From: Oscarella lobularis
Taxonomy: Eukaryota > Porifera > Homoscleromorpha > Homosclerophorida > Oscarellidae
Direction of reading: 5' to 3'
Length of the DNA stretch: 64,000 nucleotides
NCBI RefSeq assembly: GCF_947507565.1
Contig: NC_089178.1
Span: 2,728,001 to 2,792,000 of the forward strand
A program made the position numbers and the translations under genes. This document shows, piece by piece, positions 55,364-64,000 of the stretch; within the stretch, counting starts at the first letter, position 1; each line of letters begins with the position of its first letter. The notes beneath the pieces were generated by a model. It searched no databases. It was given only the letters and a program-made list of their open reading frames with translations, and had not been told where the DNA came from.

Positions 55364-57812
55364 ATGGCGGACGAAAACAAAGCCGAAATCGACGTATTCG
55401 AAGCCGACGCAGCTAGAGCATACGCATCACTAACTGACAATCCTAAAGAACAAGACAAAGATGACTTCGACTTCGAACCGGGCCCCGAATCAGCAAATTC
55501 CTCGCCGCACGAAGCGGACAAGCTCCCAGAAACGATAGAAAGCACACGGCGAAGATCATCGCGACAACTTCCTTCAATACCATTAGCTAAAGATCGACGA
55601 GAAAGCGTAAATAGCGTCGTTATTCGGAAAAACAAATCGGCACACTTCGCTGTCTGTCTAGTCGTCGACCGCTCGAGTTAGTCAGGCGTCGAGCTCGTCC
55701 ATCAGCCTGAGATCGGACGCAGTACGGCATAGTTTAGCGGGACAGGCGCTTCTCGTCTACGGTCCACCGGGCGGATGCAAGAGTCGACTCGTACGACGAC
55801 TCGTCGCCGAAATACCGGCCGTCTTTACAAAAGTCATCACCCGTAAAAGACGAGATACAAAAAGAAGAGAATTTCGTACTAGAATAAGGTCTCTTAGATA
55901 CGACTAGACGACGTTTAGTCGACGAAATCGACGGGAAGGATTACTACTTCGTATCGAATCGCGAATTCGACGAGTTGGTCAATAAGAACGAGTTCGTCGA
56001 GCACGCTCACGTAAAGCAAAATCGTCCCGAAAACACTCGCGGGCTGAATCGATATCAAAAAGCGGCGTCGATCGAGAGTCTCGACGGGATAGAGACCGAG
56101 GTCATAGAGAATCGGTATGGAACGACGGAGCGGGCTCTTCTCGAGGCGAGAAGAGTCAATAGTCCGTGCGTTGTCATGGTGCTCGATATGGACGGCGCTC
56201 GGCATTGGATGGATCAGAGGGAGAACGTGGGCATGAAGTTGCACTTTGTTTTTGTGCGGGTAAAGAGAGAGAGACGTTGGCCTGCGTTTAGTCTAGAATT
56301 CTTTTCTCGGATAGAACGTTCGAACTTTCTGTCATCCCTTGGACATGTTTCACGCCAAAGTGGTGGTCGATAAGGATATGGAAGAGGCGTTTAAGTCCAT
56401 AAAATCACACGCGCTTAGCGGTGGGTTCGTAATCTATTCGTATTGCTAGGAAAATATTTTCTTATAGCCGTTCAATATGATGAAGAATCTCCCAGAGCCC
56501 AGCTACTTGAAGCGCAGGCTGAATGGTCGGCTGTCGAAACCATTCAACCAAGCGAGACAGGTATTGTGCGAAAATGCCACGCTTCACGTGTATTTTATAC
56601 ATTTCGCAGGTTCTGTGAATCCCGTTCAGAAGACGAGACTGGTCACCTATTCTGAACTATTGAATTATTTTCAAACGGTGGACCTCAGCCAGCAGGCGGT
56701 AAGGAAAAAAAGACTACGCTACTTTTCTTGATTCTGTGCCCAAAAGGCGAGTATAATACCTGTTCAACGGCGAAGTGGTGTATCGGCCATCACTCACGTT
56801 CTATTTGCTCCTAAACTTTTAAAGTCACTGCACCGGGAACGAAATCTCGTTTTCTCAATGGGTCTCTGTAAGGATATTGATATTTGGCGAGCTGTGTAGC
56901 AAGTCGTTCTTACGTTGACGTTATAGATGGATTTAATAATAGTCAGATGCTTCACATTCGCGTGCTTCAGACGATCTATAGAAAGTTGATGGGTACAAGT
57001 CTTGATTGTGCTCGATTTGGAAGTCACTGGCAAGTCATAGGGTTCCAAGGTAAGATCTCCCAATTTTGCATTGTTTTTCAAAGACGAAGTTTTCAAGGAG
57101 CCGATCCTGCTACTGATCTAAGAGGAACCGGATTTCTGGGCCTAGTTCATTTAATTTATCTCGTGATGGACGAGCAGAGGCTGAGACTGGCGTTGGAAAT
57201 ATTCCAATTGTCTCAGGACAAAGTTCAGGTAGGCAATGCGACGACGCTTGATTTTTTGACAAATCTTTTTCTCCATCTTAGAACTTTCCTTTCTGCGCTC
57301 TGTCGATCAACGTGACGAGAATCGCTCTGCAGTGCCTTAGACAGGGTGTTCTCACAAGGCAGGCAAACGCAGAGGCAAATGACAAGCCGGGGGTCTTCTT
57401 ACAGTTGATTTATAGAGAATGCAATCGACGTCAAGAGGTTCTGGGCGTCGTTAACGAATTCTACACGGCTACTCTCTATCACTTGTATTACATCTGGTGC
57501 GATAATGAAGTTCCTTGACCTAGCTTTGGGTTGTGACTTGCTTTGTATCAAAGGAGACACCAGAAGAAGACTATAACTGATACTGGATTTGTTCTCAGAG
57601 GTACGTTTGACCACATACATTCTTTGGGAGGAAAACATTCACATTGAATGGGCGTAGAAGTCGAAAGTTGGGTGAGGAAGAATCCTAGCAAGGTTCTGAA
57701 GAATCTGAAAAGTATACTGACTGCCAAGCAGTCTGCTCGCAAGGTAAGCTCGCAAGATGAAGAGAACGAGTTGAGCTTCACTAAAATCGCCGAGACGGAC
57801 GCGACAGACTAA
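55364..57812 (+). CDS. Guanylate kinase-like domain fused to an ELMO domain
   Basis: Twelve exons with every junction in phase, 613 residues: 55364-55606, 55686-55842, 55898-56259, 56315-56420, 56468-56560, 56610-56698, 56747-56867, 56927-57049, 57098-57228, 57282-57496, 57554-57600, 57658-57812. After a disordered acidic N-tail, a GK-like domain spans about 95-285: P-loop 'LVYGPPGGCKSRL', 'VITHTTRRR', 'DGKDYYFVSNREFDELV', and 'SPCVVMVLDMDG', with an insertion after the 'FVEHAHVKQN' segment. The P-loop has Cys in place of the last Gly, so kinase activity is doubtful. The ELMO domain spans about 385-560: 'SHWQVIGFQGADPATDLRGT' with the GAP-type Arg, then 'GFLGLVHLIYLV' and 'PFCALSINVTRIALQCL'. 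ELMOD proteins are GAPs for Arl/Arf GTPases; the GK part is nearest LRGUK or MAGUK types. Confidence 0.82.
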
Positions 57813-57912
57813 TAGCGTACTGTATATATAGTACCGTCTCCAGTCAGGGTCTCCAGTAGAACTATGAGTTAAATGAGCCTTGTAATGTGTGATATCCTCC
57901 TATATTCAACTT

Positions 57913-58870
57913 TTAATTAGAAGTGTCTATATTTGGCACTGTATAATTAAACAGAGCGTAATCTGCTTCATATAACTCTAACAGTTTGCTAAGTACTGCG
58001 GTAGACATATTCGTATAACTCTGTTTAAAATTTGGCTTTTCTGCCGACGGATTTGCGTGAGGCAAAACGAGATCTTTTGGTGCACCGATAGCAGTCAAAA
58101 TGTACTTTGCATCTTCATCTAGGGTGTCGAGTTTGGAGTAGAAATTGTAGCGAATCAAACACGGCTGACAAAGATTGGCCATAGGCTGCCAGTGAGGATT
58201 GGCTAGGCTTGGACGTGTCAAATACCTCGCAACAAAAGAGGTAAACTCGTCGAACCGCACTCCTCGACCAGATTTCGCCTCTTCTTCGCTAAGGCCTCGA
58301 TGACGCAATATAGCACTGCCTATATTCTTCAGAAACCACGGATCGCCTTTGACGAATTTACTGGCATAGGCTGAGATGAGTCTCTCAAGAGGTTCCCTGT
58401 GCACCATAACTTTTTTGTAGTGAATCAACTTCGCCTGTATTTCGCGCATCTGCGCCACTGAATTCGGACGCAGAAAGGTGAAATAGTCGTGATCGTGAGT
58501 CTGATGGCGGGACACGCTCTCGACGCTCGAAGCTTTACCTGTCAACACCTGAATGACTTTTTTCCACGACGAACAGCCCGCTTTCGGTACGCTGCAATAG
58601 ATGAGTCGGTGCTTATCGTCGACAATGAGTCGAGAGTAGAGCTTCAGTCTGTCTCTTAGAGTCAGCGGAGGACGAGATTCGGCAAGTCGGCTGCACGCCC
58701 TTTCGACGAAGCGTTGTCGTTCCTTGAACCGAAGTGCAGTCGCGTGAGGCCGCGGGAGTAATAAAGCCGAATTTTTTGTAGGTACGGGATGCTTCACGCG
58801 CAATGAAAACTGAATAGCGAAAACGAAACACGCTGTGACGAGCACGATCACGCAAAATACTGAAACCCAT
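57913..58870 (-). CDS. CHST: Carbohydrate sulfotransferase, CHST8-14 type
   Basis: Golgi type II membrane enzyme moving sulfate from PAPS to chondroitin/dermatan, HNK-1 or GalNAc-type glycans. About 315 residues in one main exon. N-terminal anchor 'VIVLVTACFVFAIQFSLRV'. PAPS-binding motifs: 5' loop 'YCSVPKAGCSSWKKVI' and 3' site 'VHREPLERLISAYASKF'. The C-terminal 'VLSKLLELYEADYALFNY' is typical of the sulfotransferase 2 family. The frame is open up to a splice acceptor at 58871 with no ATG before the anchor, so the start lies in an upstream exon. The nearest ATG (58930) followed by a GT donor does not match in phase, so the first exon is unresolved. Confidence 0.88.
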
Positions 58871-59020
58871 CTGTCAGCATTTCGAAGACGCCTTCAGAAG
58901 GAAGCGCTTACCCCCAACAATGAGTCTCATGAACTCTGGCACTTCACGTCTTGGAGAAATTCTCCTAAAAACTTACGGGATATCTAAAAGAGGTGGAGTC
59001 GCCCAGTCGCCCTTCGTCTA
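58871..59020. promoter_or_regulatory. Divergent interval, CHST / DIPK1
   Basis: About 150 bp including the unresolved first exon of CHST and the promoter of the plus-strand kinase gene. No distinct element. Confidence 0.4.
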
Positions 59021-60265
59021 ATGAAATTCGTTGCCCGTGCGGTGATTATCGCACTCTCCGTTGTCGTCTTCTTCTTAGGATGTCACTTCGCCACGCGACG
59101 CGCCGAGCAAATTCGGCCTTCGAGTTCGACCGAATCAGACGACATATGTCGACTCTTTCGCGACGGTTCGTTCAGACGCGTCGAATTGCTTCAGAACAGC
59201 AAAGGAAGCCAACGTAAGCAAGTCGACTTAGTCGAATTCGGCGGTCGTCGCTTCGTCGTGAAGACGCCCCTCATCTTCACGTCGTCGTACAGTTACTTGA
59301 GGGAAGCGGTGCACCGTTTATTCGACAGCGACGGCGCCAATACAACACGCCTTGCCACCGTAACTCTCGACGATCTCATCCATCACTTGTGGCCCGTCGT
59401 CGAAAGTCTGCACGGCGTGGCTTACGCGGATTTTCAGAGGCAAGCGCGCATCGCTGACAAGGACAAAGATTCCGCGTGGTCTCTCAGCGAAGTCAACTCT
59501 TTGCTATCTGAGATAGTTCGTCACCTGAATTCAATGCCATCGAACGAGGTATTCTACCATCGCAGTCTGGGCCCGGTCTCCTATCTCGCCGAATATCTCG
59601 GCTATTGCAATAGAAGTTACGTCGAAGGGGCAATGACTGCTGGCGACCTACGAACTTTTATCTACGATCACTTTCCGAACGTTAGTCGAAGGGACGGCTT
59701 TTACGCTTGGAAGCGAGTCGTGCTGAGCCTCATTGATCTCATAACCGCCGTCAAATCAACCCCCCTTGGACCTTTGCTCTTTTGCGATATCGCGGCGAGA
59801 AATTTTGGAGTCGACGCCGATTGGCGAGTTAAATTAATTGACATTGATTCTGTATTTCCGGCCCACGTGGTGCAGAGAGCTGTGAATCATTCTTGCCGGA
59901 GTGACGACGACGTGTGCGCCTTTCATCGATGTCGGTCGCGTTGTTCGAGCGACACGCGGCGCTGTCTTCCGGTTCGATCCGATGTCAATGCGTACATGAT
60001 TTGCCGTCTCGTGTTCAATCTCGACGGACTCATTCGCGATCAAGACGAATTGCGTCCGCACTTTGGCGCGAATGCATTCGACGTTCTTCAGCGAATCGTT
60101 CGCCGGTGTTCCCATGCCGACAGGGACGGCGAAGCGGCGGAAATTGTTAAGCAAATGCAATTTTTGGTTCGCAGCGCTACTTTTAGACAAGACGCACTCT
60201 CTGAAGGTGAGTTCAGCACCCCAATTCGTCATCTTCATAATACATATACTCCTAAAAAAATTTAA
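59021..60265 (+). CDS. DIPK1: Divergent protein kinase DIPK1/FAM69
   Basis: ER/Golgi-lumen kinase-like protein of the FAM69 family. Intronless, 414 residues. Type II signal anchor 'AVIIALSVVVFFLGCHFATR' at the N-terminus. Kinase-like features: 'RRFVVKTPLIF' for the beta3 Lys, an EF-hand-like loop 'DKDKDSAWSLSEVN' that is a family hallmark, the catalytic-loop equivalent 'LLFCDIAARNFGV', and 'VKLIDIDSVF' for DFG. A Cys-rich C-terminal region follows (HRCRSRCSSDTRRC). Twenty-seven bases of this gene (59821-59847) recur exactly at the right end of the window. The stop codon is 5 bp from that of the convergent scramblase gene. Confidence 0.88.
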   Translation: MKFVARAVIIALSVVVFFLGCHFATRRAEQIRPSSSTESDDICRLFRDGSFRRVELLQNSKGSQRKQVDLVEFGGRRFVVKTPLIFTSSYSYLREAVHRLFDSDGANTTRLATVTLDDLIHHLWPVVESLHGVAYADFQRQARIADKDKDSAWSLSEVNSLLSEIVRHLNSMPSNEVFYHRSLGPVSYLAEYLGYCNRSYVEGAMTAGDLRTFIYDHFPNVSRRDGFYAWKRVVLSLIDLITAVKSTPLGPLLFCDIAARNFGVDADWRVKLIDIDSVFPAHVVQRAVNHSCRSDDDVCAFHRCRSRCSSDTRRCLPVRSDVNAYMICRLVFNLDGLIRDQDELRPHFGANAFDVLQRIVRRCSHADRDGEAAEIVKQMQFLVRSATFRQDALSEGEFSTPIRHLHNTYTPKKI

Positions 60266-60270
60266 GATAT

Positions 60271-61350
60271 TTATCTTGTGATTGTTTCTAGAGACGAGAG
60301 GCATACAATAAGAAACACAGCTGCAAGGAGAAGAGCTTTGACTTTGACGGGCATTTCAATAGCAACTATTGATCGGAACTGGGATTAACCAGCTTGCGTA
60401 TCCTATCAGTCTTACATGTCAAGATGTGACTGCTGGCGTCGCTGCAGGGATCGCCTTTGGGTTGGCAGGTAACCATACCGCCTACAGGTTTTCGTTCATC
60501 ATTAGAACGAAATATCTGCTCCAATGAAAGCCATTGTGAGTGGCATAAATAAAATAGAATGTCTAGTGGAACCATACCGTAAATTTGTCATTAGATTTGT
60601 TACGAACACAGCAGCATGGGCCTTTGATCAACAGTTGAGACGTATTTGAGGCGTCCACAACTTCCCACGTCGGTATCATACAAGTCCACCTGGAACGAAT
60701 TACCAATTACGCGAGTTCAATAGCATTTATGACTCGCTTTTCGCAAACGAAGCCCAAACGTGATTTGTCAGCCAACTGAACATCAAGAAACTGCTGAGAA
60801 CACGGACAAAGAGGTCCATAACAGCGATAGGGTCTGTCAAGACGAAGCACTTCCTTCTGTGAGCTATACTCTGTGATGGAAATGGTAAAAGGCCGAAATT
60901 CGTAAAGACACTGACGACCACACCAGGAACTCTCTGAAGCATGGATACAGCACCCAAACGTAATGAGCAATCATATTATTACGACCTTCGGTAGCGACGA
61001 ATAAGTTTCGATTGTACTGATCAGTTACGTAGTACTCATTTGATCCTGCGCTTCCCAGGCATGCTATAAAGTAGAACGGTTCATGCTTCCTCTCTGTCTC
61101 CGGCATTCAGCTACTGATACTCACTTCCAGTTGGAGTTTGATTTATCAATAGGCGGTTTAGTTCAGCCAAAATCTCTAATCCCGTAGACCAGCTCGAAGA
61201 AATTGGAAGGGACTGACTGTTGAACCCTGCTGGGGCTATGGCCGCTGTTTCCCAGGCTCCTGGTTGAATTGAAACAGGCTGCGTTTCAAGTGGAAACGCC
61301 ATGGGATCATGCGGCAGTTCACTCAGTGGAGGAGCACTTGGAATTTCCAT
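60271..61350 (-). CDS. PLSCR: Phospholipid scramblase-like gene, reading frame uncertain
   Basis: Homolog of PLSCR proteins, palmitoylated Ca2+-responsive membrane proteins. Exons: 61125-61350 (Pro-rich N-tail), 60986-61063, about 60711-60937 ('FRPFTISITEYSSQKEVLRL', 'YRCYGPLCPCSQ'), about 60580-60684 ('LLIKGPCCCV'), about 60410-60520, and 60271-60378 with the membrane helix 'VKVKALLLAAVFLIVCL' matching the PLSCR C-terminal segment. Order and Cys-rich motifs fit the family. Two junctions (exon 3 to 4 and exon 5 to 6) are one nucleotide out of phase if plain GT-AG splicing is used. The gene may use unusual splice sites, contain small sequence errors, or be decaying. Confidence 0.65.
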
Positions 61351-61769
61351 TGTGCACACTGGATGTCGAAAGATGGTGGCAGTGCAAAGAATCCGGATGT
61401 GGCTACGTACGGTTTAGGAGCACCCGTACGTGAAGCCTTCCGTGTACGGATTGATTGGATATGCTAAACGCTAAAACACCGAATCTTCGTCTGTCTCGCG
61501 TGTAGAAGACCCGGTGAATGAGTTTGCAAGAGGCTCATCGGTCACGTTCGAACGGTGAAAAACCGGAGACATCGATCCAACGAGTTGTTCTCGCTTGAAT
61601 TCATTTATTTTATAAAGAAATGAAGTACACGTCGACATCTAATCTCACAAAATACAGTAAAGCATGCATGAAATAAAATAAAAACAAAACCCATCCCAAG
61701 TTTCCACCTAAAAATAAAAAACACAGTTACTTACTGTCAAACAATCTCTGTACGTACCTGATTTATAGT
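61351..61769. other. Intergenic, nothing recognised
   Basis: PLSCR 5' flank followed by an A-rich stretch (61600-61730). No gene visible. Confidence 0.45.
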
Positions 61770-62450
61770 GCGTCCATATTCGCATTACCCAGGCTACACC
61801 ACGGGGAGGTTTGGACGCTTCGTAGCCCAAGGCAGCCACCGCAAAGCGATGACCACCCGTTCCAAAAATTTAGGGCGAGTCACGACGTCCTCGGCCACCC
61901 CAATCAGTACCCGCCTGGATGAGAGACGGCCCCTGATACCGAAGTCCCCCGGCGCGGTGGTACCAAACGCTTCGGTATGTCTTCCTGAGAAGAACCGGCG
62001 CTTGCGAGATGGAGAGCGGTTGACTGCTGTTTGTAGGAGTCGACAGGAAAGGCAGTGCAATGCCTGAATTGAAGTCTCCTGGGCCAGATCATCGTCAGTC
62101 TAATCGTGCCGCCGGGTGAGAAAAGTGCCGGCAACCAGGCCATGGTTGAACACCCCCTCTAAGCCGTACCACACTCAGCCTAGCGCGTGGTCGTGCTTAT
62201 TGGCAACAATAAGACTTCAGCGATCGTTAAATCCCAGTGCGTAAACCGAGGCCGAAGCCCCCCTTCGCCCTGCCTACAGGCTCCGGCACGGAATTAACCG
62301 TGGGCCACGCTGATCCGACAATCCAGGACTTGCCTTTTGTCTTCCCCCGAGCCAATCCGTCAAGGACGAGACGCAGAGATCCGCGCCGCATCCACCCTCG
62401 GCCGCAACTGAAAGAAATCGGTGCGACGCGAGGCATTTGAACGTCCCGCC
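61770..62450. repeat. GC-rich repeat-like patch, origin unknown
   Basis: About 680 bp with abrupt AT-rich to GC-rich transition at 61770, an inverted-repeat-like 'ataccgaag...cttcggtat' (about 61938-61981), and a word 'GGATGAGAGACG' (61917-61928) close to the 5S rRNA C-box GGATGGGAGACC, flanked by AGTAC and ATACCG as in 5S genes. The rest does not fit a 5S gene. It may be a retroposon or another multicopy element. Open frames on both strands look non-coding. Confidence 0.3.
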
Positions 62451-62599
62451 GAGTCAGCACACGCCATCATTGGTTCATTCGTGATCACGTGGTTTAATCG
62501 CATTACGCGGGACACGTGCATGACGTAATTTTTGTGTGACGCAGCTACAAGAACGTCGCGCGCGCTCGGCATCAAAGGTTCTTTTCGCTTTCGCATGCC

Positions 62600-64000
62600 A
62601 TGGAACATCTAGAACCGAGAAAGAAGAATAGAAAGACGATCTCCGGCTTTTCTCCACGCACTCTGGATAGCGTCTCGCCGTCGAATCGCATCGATTCGAG
62701 CGAACCCGAACTTCCCGTGCTCCCTCCTCGATTCATCTACAGCCTAAATGACAGCGGCTCGTCACAGACTACCGTTGCCTTTCTCTATCCAAATCAAAGC
62801 ATCGCCTTTTGTGGCGTCGCAAAAGTTCGCGTTCTCTTCGGTTGCCTATGGATTCACGGCTATTGCCTGAAGCCGGAACGCGGCTGGATGGCAATGCACT
62901 CGCCCAGAACGTCGAGTTTACTCGTCCTAACAGCAGACAGCGAAACGCTGCCGAAATCGTCCGTGTGGGCTCAATTGAGAGAAAAGGAAATTGCTCGCAT
63001 TGTTGATGAATTTAGCATCGATTCTTCGCTTCTTGGAGCCGTTCTGCTAATTGAAGAGTGCCAGTCGTCGATATTTGACTTCTTGAAGTCTTTGGGTACG
63101 GAGAAATTTTCAGACGTCTTTCGAGTAATTCAACCATCAAACGAATGGGGACCATAAATGTACTCACGTGCTCATATTAAGGTTAGATCTCAATCTGATC
63201 GAGATGTCGAGGCGAATTCGTGGCACAGCCTGACAAAATTCCGTCTTGTTCAAGATGCGGAGAACGATTCTTTGTCCGTCCTCTCGATTCCACTCACTTG
63301 GGAGCAAGCGGTACAACGTCTCTTGATGGACGCGCTGCAGGCGAAGTTGTCATCGTCTCATCGAGCACCAATAGTACTCGTCTGCGGCAATCGCAATTCG
63401 GGAAAGTCCACCTATTCACGCTATGCCGTCAATGTTTTCTTAAATAAGTAAGAACGCGTGTATTTGCTTGTTTACTTGTTTAGAAGAAAACCTTGGGGAG
63501 TATTTCAAAGAAAAAGGGTTTCCTTTTTAGGTTTTCTGAGGTCGCTTTTTTGGATACTGACGTGGGGCAGTCAGAATTCACAGCTCCTGGATTTGTATCA
63601 CTGAACATAGTCAAAGACCCAATATTTGGTTAGTAAAGCACCTTCTTTCATCATGTTCAATCGGATAGCTTTTCTTTTTTCAAAGGCCCGGCCTTTTGTC
63701 ATCAACGAGAGCCAGTCATGTGAGTCTTATCTCGCAGTTTTATTTCTCTCTTAAATTTCAGTCCTCAAAAAAGCTCACATTTTTTTGGCGACGTGACGCC
63801 CAAGGGTCGACCCGGTTTCTATCTTGACTGCGTTGAGTCTTGCATCCGCTATTTTGAAACCACGACGACTAAACATCCCTTTGTACCCCTAATTGTCAAC
63901 TGCCACGGATGGGTCAGAGGTAAAACCTGTTCCGTTCTCATCATATACTGGGTTCAATAGATTCATTTAGGTCTTGGCGAGTTAAATTAATTGACATTGA
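62600..64000 (+). CDS. NOL9: Polynucleotide 5'-kinase NOL9/GRC3, cut by window edge
   Basis: Nucleolar kinase that phosphorylates 5'-OH ends during ITS2 processing of pre-rRNA. Exons: 62600-63124, 63182-63447, 63531-63628, 63686-63719, 63762-63919, then 63971 onward. After an N-terminal module come the P-loop 'LVCGNRNSGKSTYSRY', 'FLDTDVGQSEFTAPG' (DxGQ motif) and 'PLIVNCHGWVRG', all diagnostic of GRC3/NOL9. The first intron is 57 nt and holds an in-frame TAA, so reading straight through would falsely split the gene. The sixth exon starts as expected (GLG) but meets TAA at 63988-63990, because the last 27 bases equal part of the FAM69 gene. Confidence 0.9.
63974..64000 (+). repeat. 27-nt exact copy of 59821-59847
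   Basis: The last 27 bases of the window are identical to positions 59821-59847 in the DIPK1/FAM69 coding sequence. The preceding base differs, and the match may continue beyond the edge. Confidence 0.9.

Noticed and set aside
61794-62060. 88-residue minus-strand open frame in the GC-rich patch
   Set aside because: Composition is typical of GC-rich non-coding sequence, and it has no recognisable reverse transcriptase or transposase motif.
63155-63157. In-frame TAA in NOL9 taken as a pseudogene sign
   Set aside because: It lies in a 57-nt GT-AG intron (63125-63181), and removing that intron keeps the frame.

Overview
The window is nuclear DNA of a compact animal genome. Thirty protein-coding genes fit in 64 kb on both strands. 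Most introns are about 45-80 nt, with GT-AG ends apart from a few noted exceptions, and neighbouring genes often sit less than 150 bp apart. Animal or opisthokont families (GADD45, SPAG8, CDPF1, a Bark beetle-like protein, a BH3-only candidate) combined with this compactness suggest an early-branching animal. A sponge, possibly a homoscleromorph, is my best guess, but that is inference. No rRNA, tRNA, CRISPR array or intact transposon was recognised.

Layout. 1-12 kb: SLC41 Mg2+ transporter (cut by the left edge), GADD45-like, OTUD5 head-to-head with mitochondrial prolyl-tRNA synthetase, an MFS transporter, a DYRK2-like kinase, and an ENOSF1-like enolase-superfamily gene. 12-28 kb: a 1598-aa secreted protein of unknown family, SPAG8 head-to-head with a MYND zinc-finger gene, a 65-residue protein with a BH3 motif and a C-terminal membrane segment, and XPC. 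28-42 kb: a roughly 2.6 kilo-residue Bark beetle/Anakonda-like adhesion protein head-to-head with DHX40, then a single-pass cadherin-like protein. 42-50 kb: SLC35D-like transporter, PPP4R2, a DUF1295 membrane enzyme head-to-head with CBR4, a SAM-histidine phosphatase fusion head-to-head with SHQ1. 50-64 kb: TMEM30/CDC50, MIC19/25, CDPF1, BTB-BACK protein head-to-head with a guanylate kinase-ELMO fusion, CHST sulfotransferase, DIPK1/FAM69 kinase, phospholipid scramblase, a GC-rich repeat-like patch, and NOL9 cut by the right edge.

No operon or single pathway ties the genes together; this is a housekeeping-rich neighbourhood. Some themes recur: DNA repair and stress (XPC, GADD45), RNA processing (DHX40, SHQ1, NOL9), mitochondria (PARS2, MIC19, CBR4, possibly the BH3 protein), and membrane lipid asymmetry (TMEM30, PLSCR). 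The arrangement is dominated by head-to-head pairs sharing 30-150 bp of promoter.

Most unusual items: the BH3-only candidate, the GK-ELMO fusion, the SAM-phosphatase fusion, the Bark-like protein, the unknown secreted giant, a U12-type AT-AC intron in SHQ1, non-canonical GA-AG and GC-AG introns, introns built around a C16 and a G26 tract, and a 27-nt exact copy of the FAM69 gene at the window's right end that breaks NOL9. Gene models were spliced by hand from reading frame, splice signals and family similarity. Exon phases were checked arithmetically for most genes, but none is supported by RNA data here.
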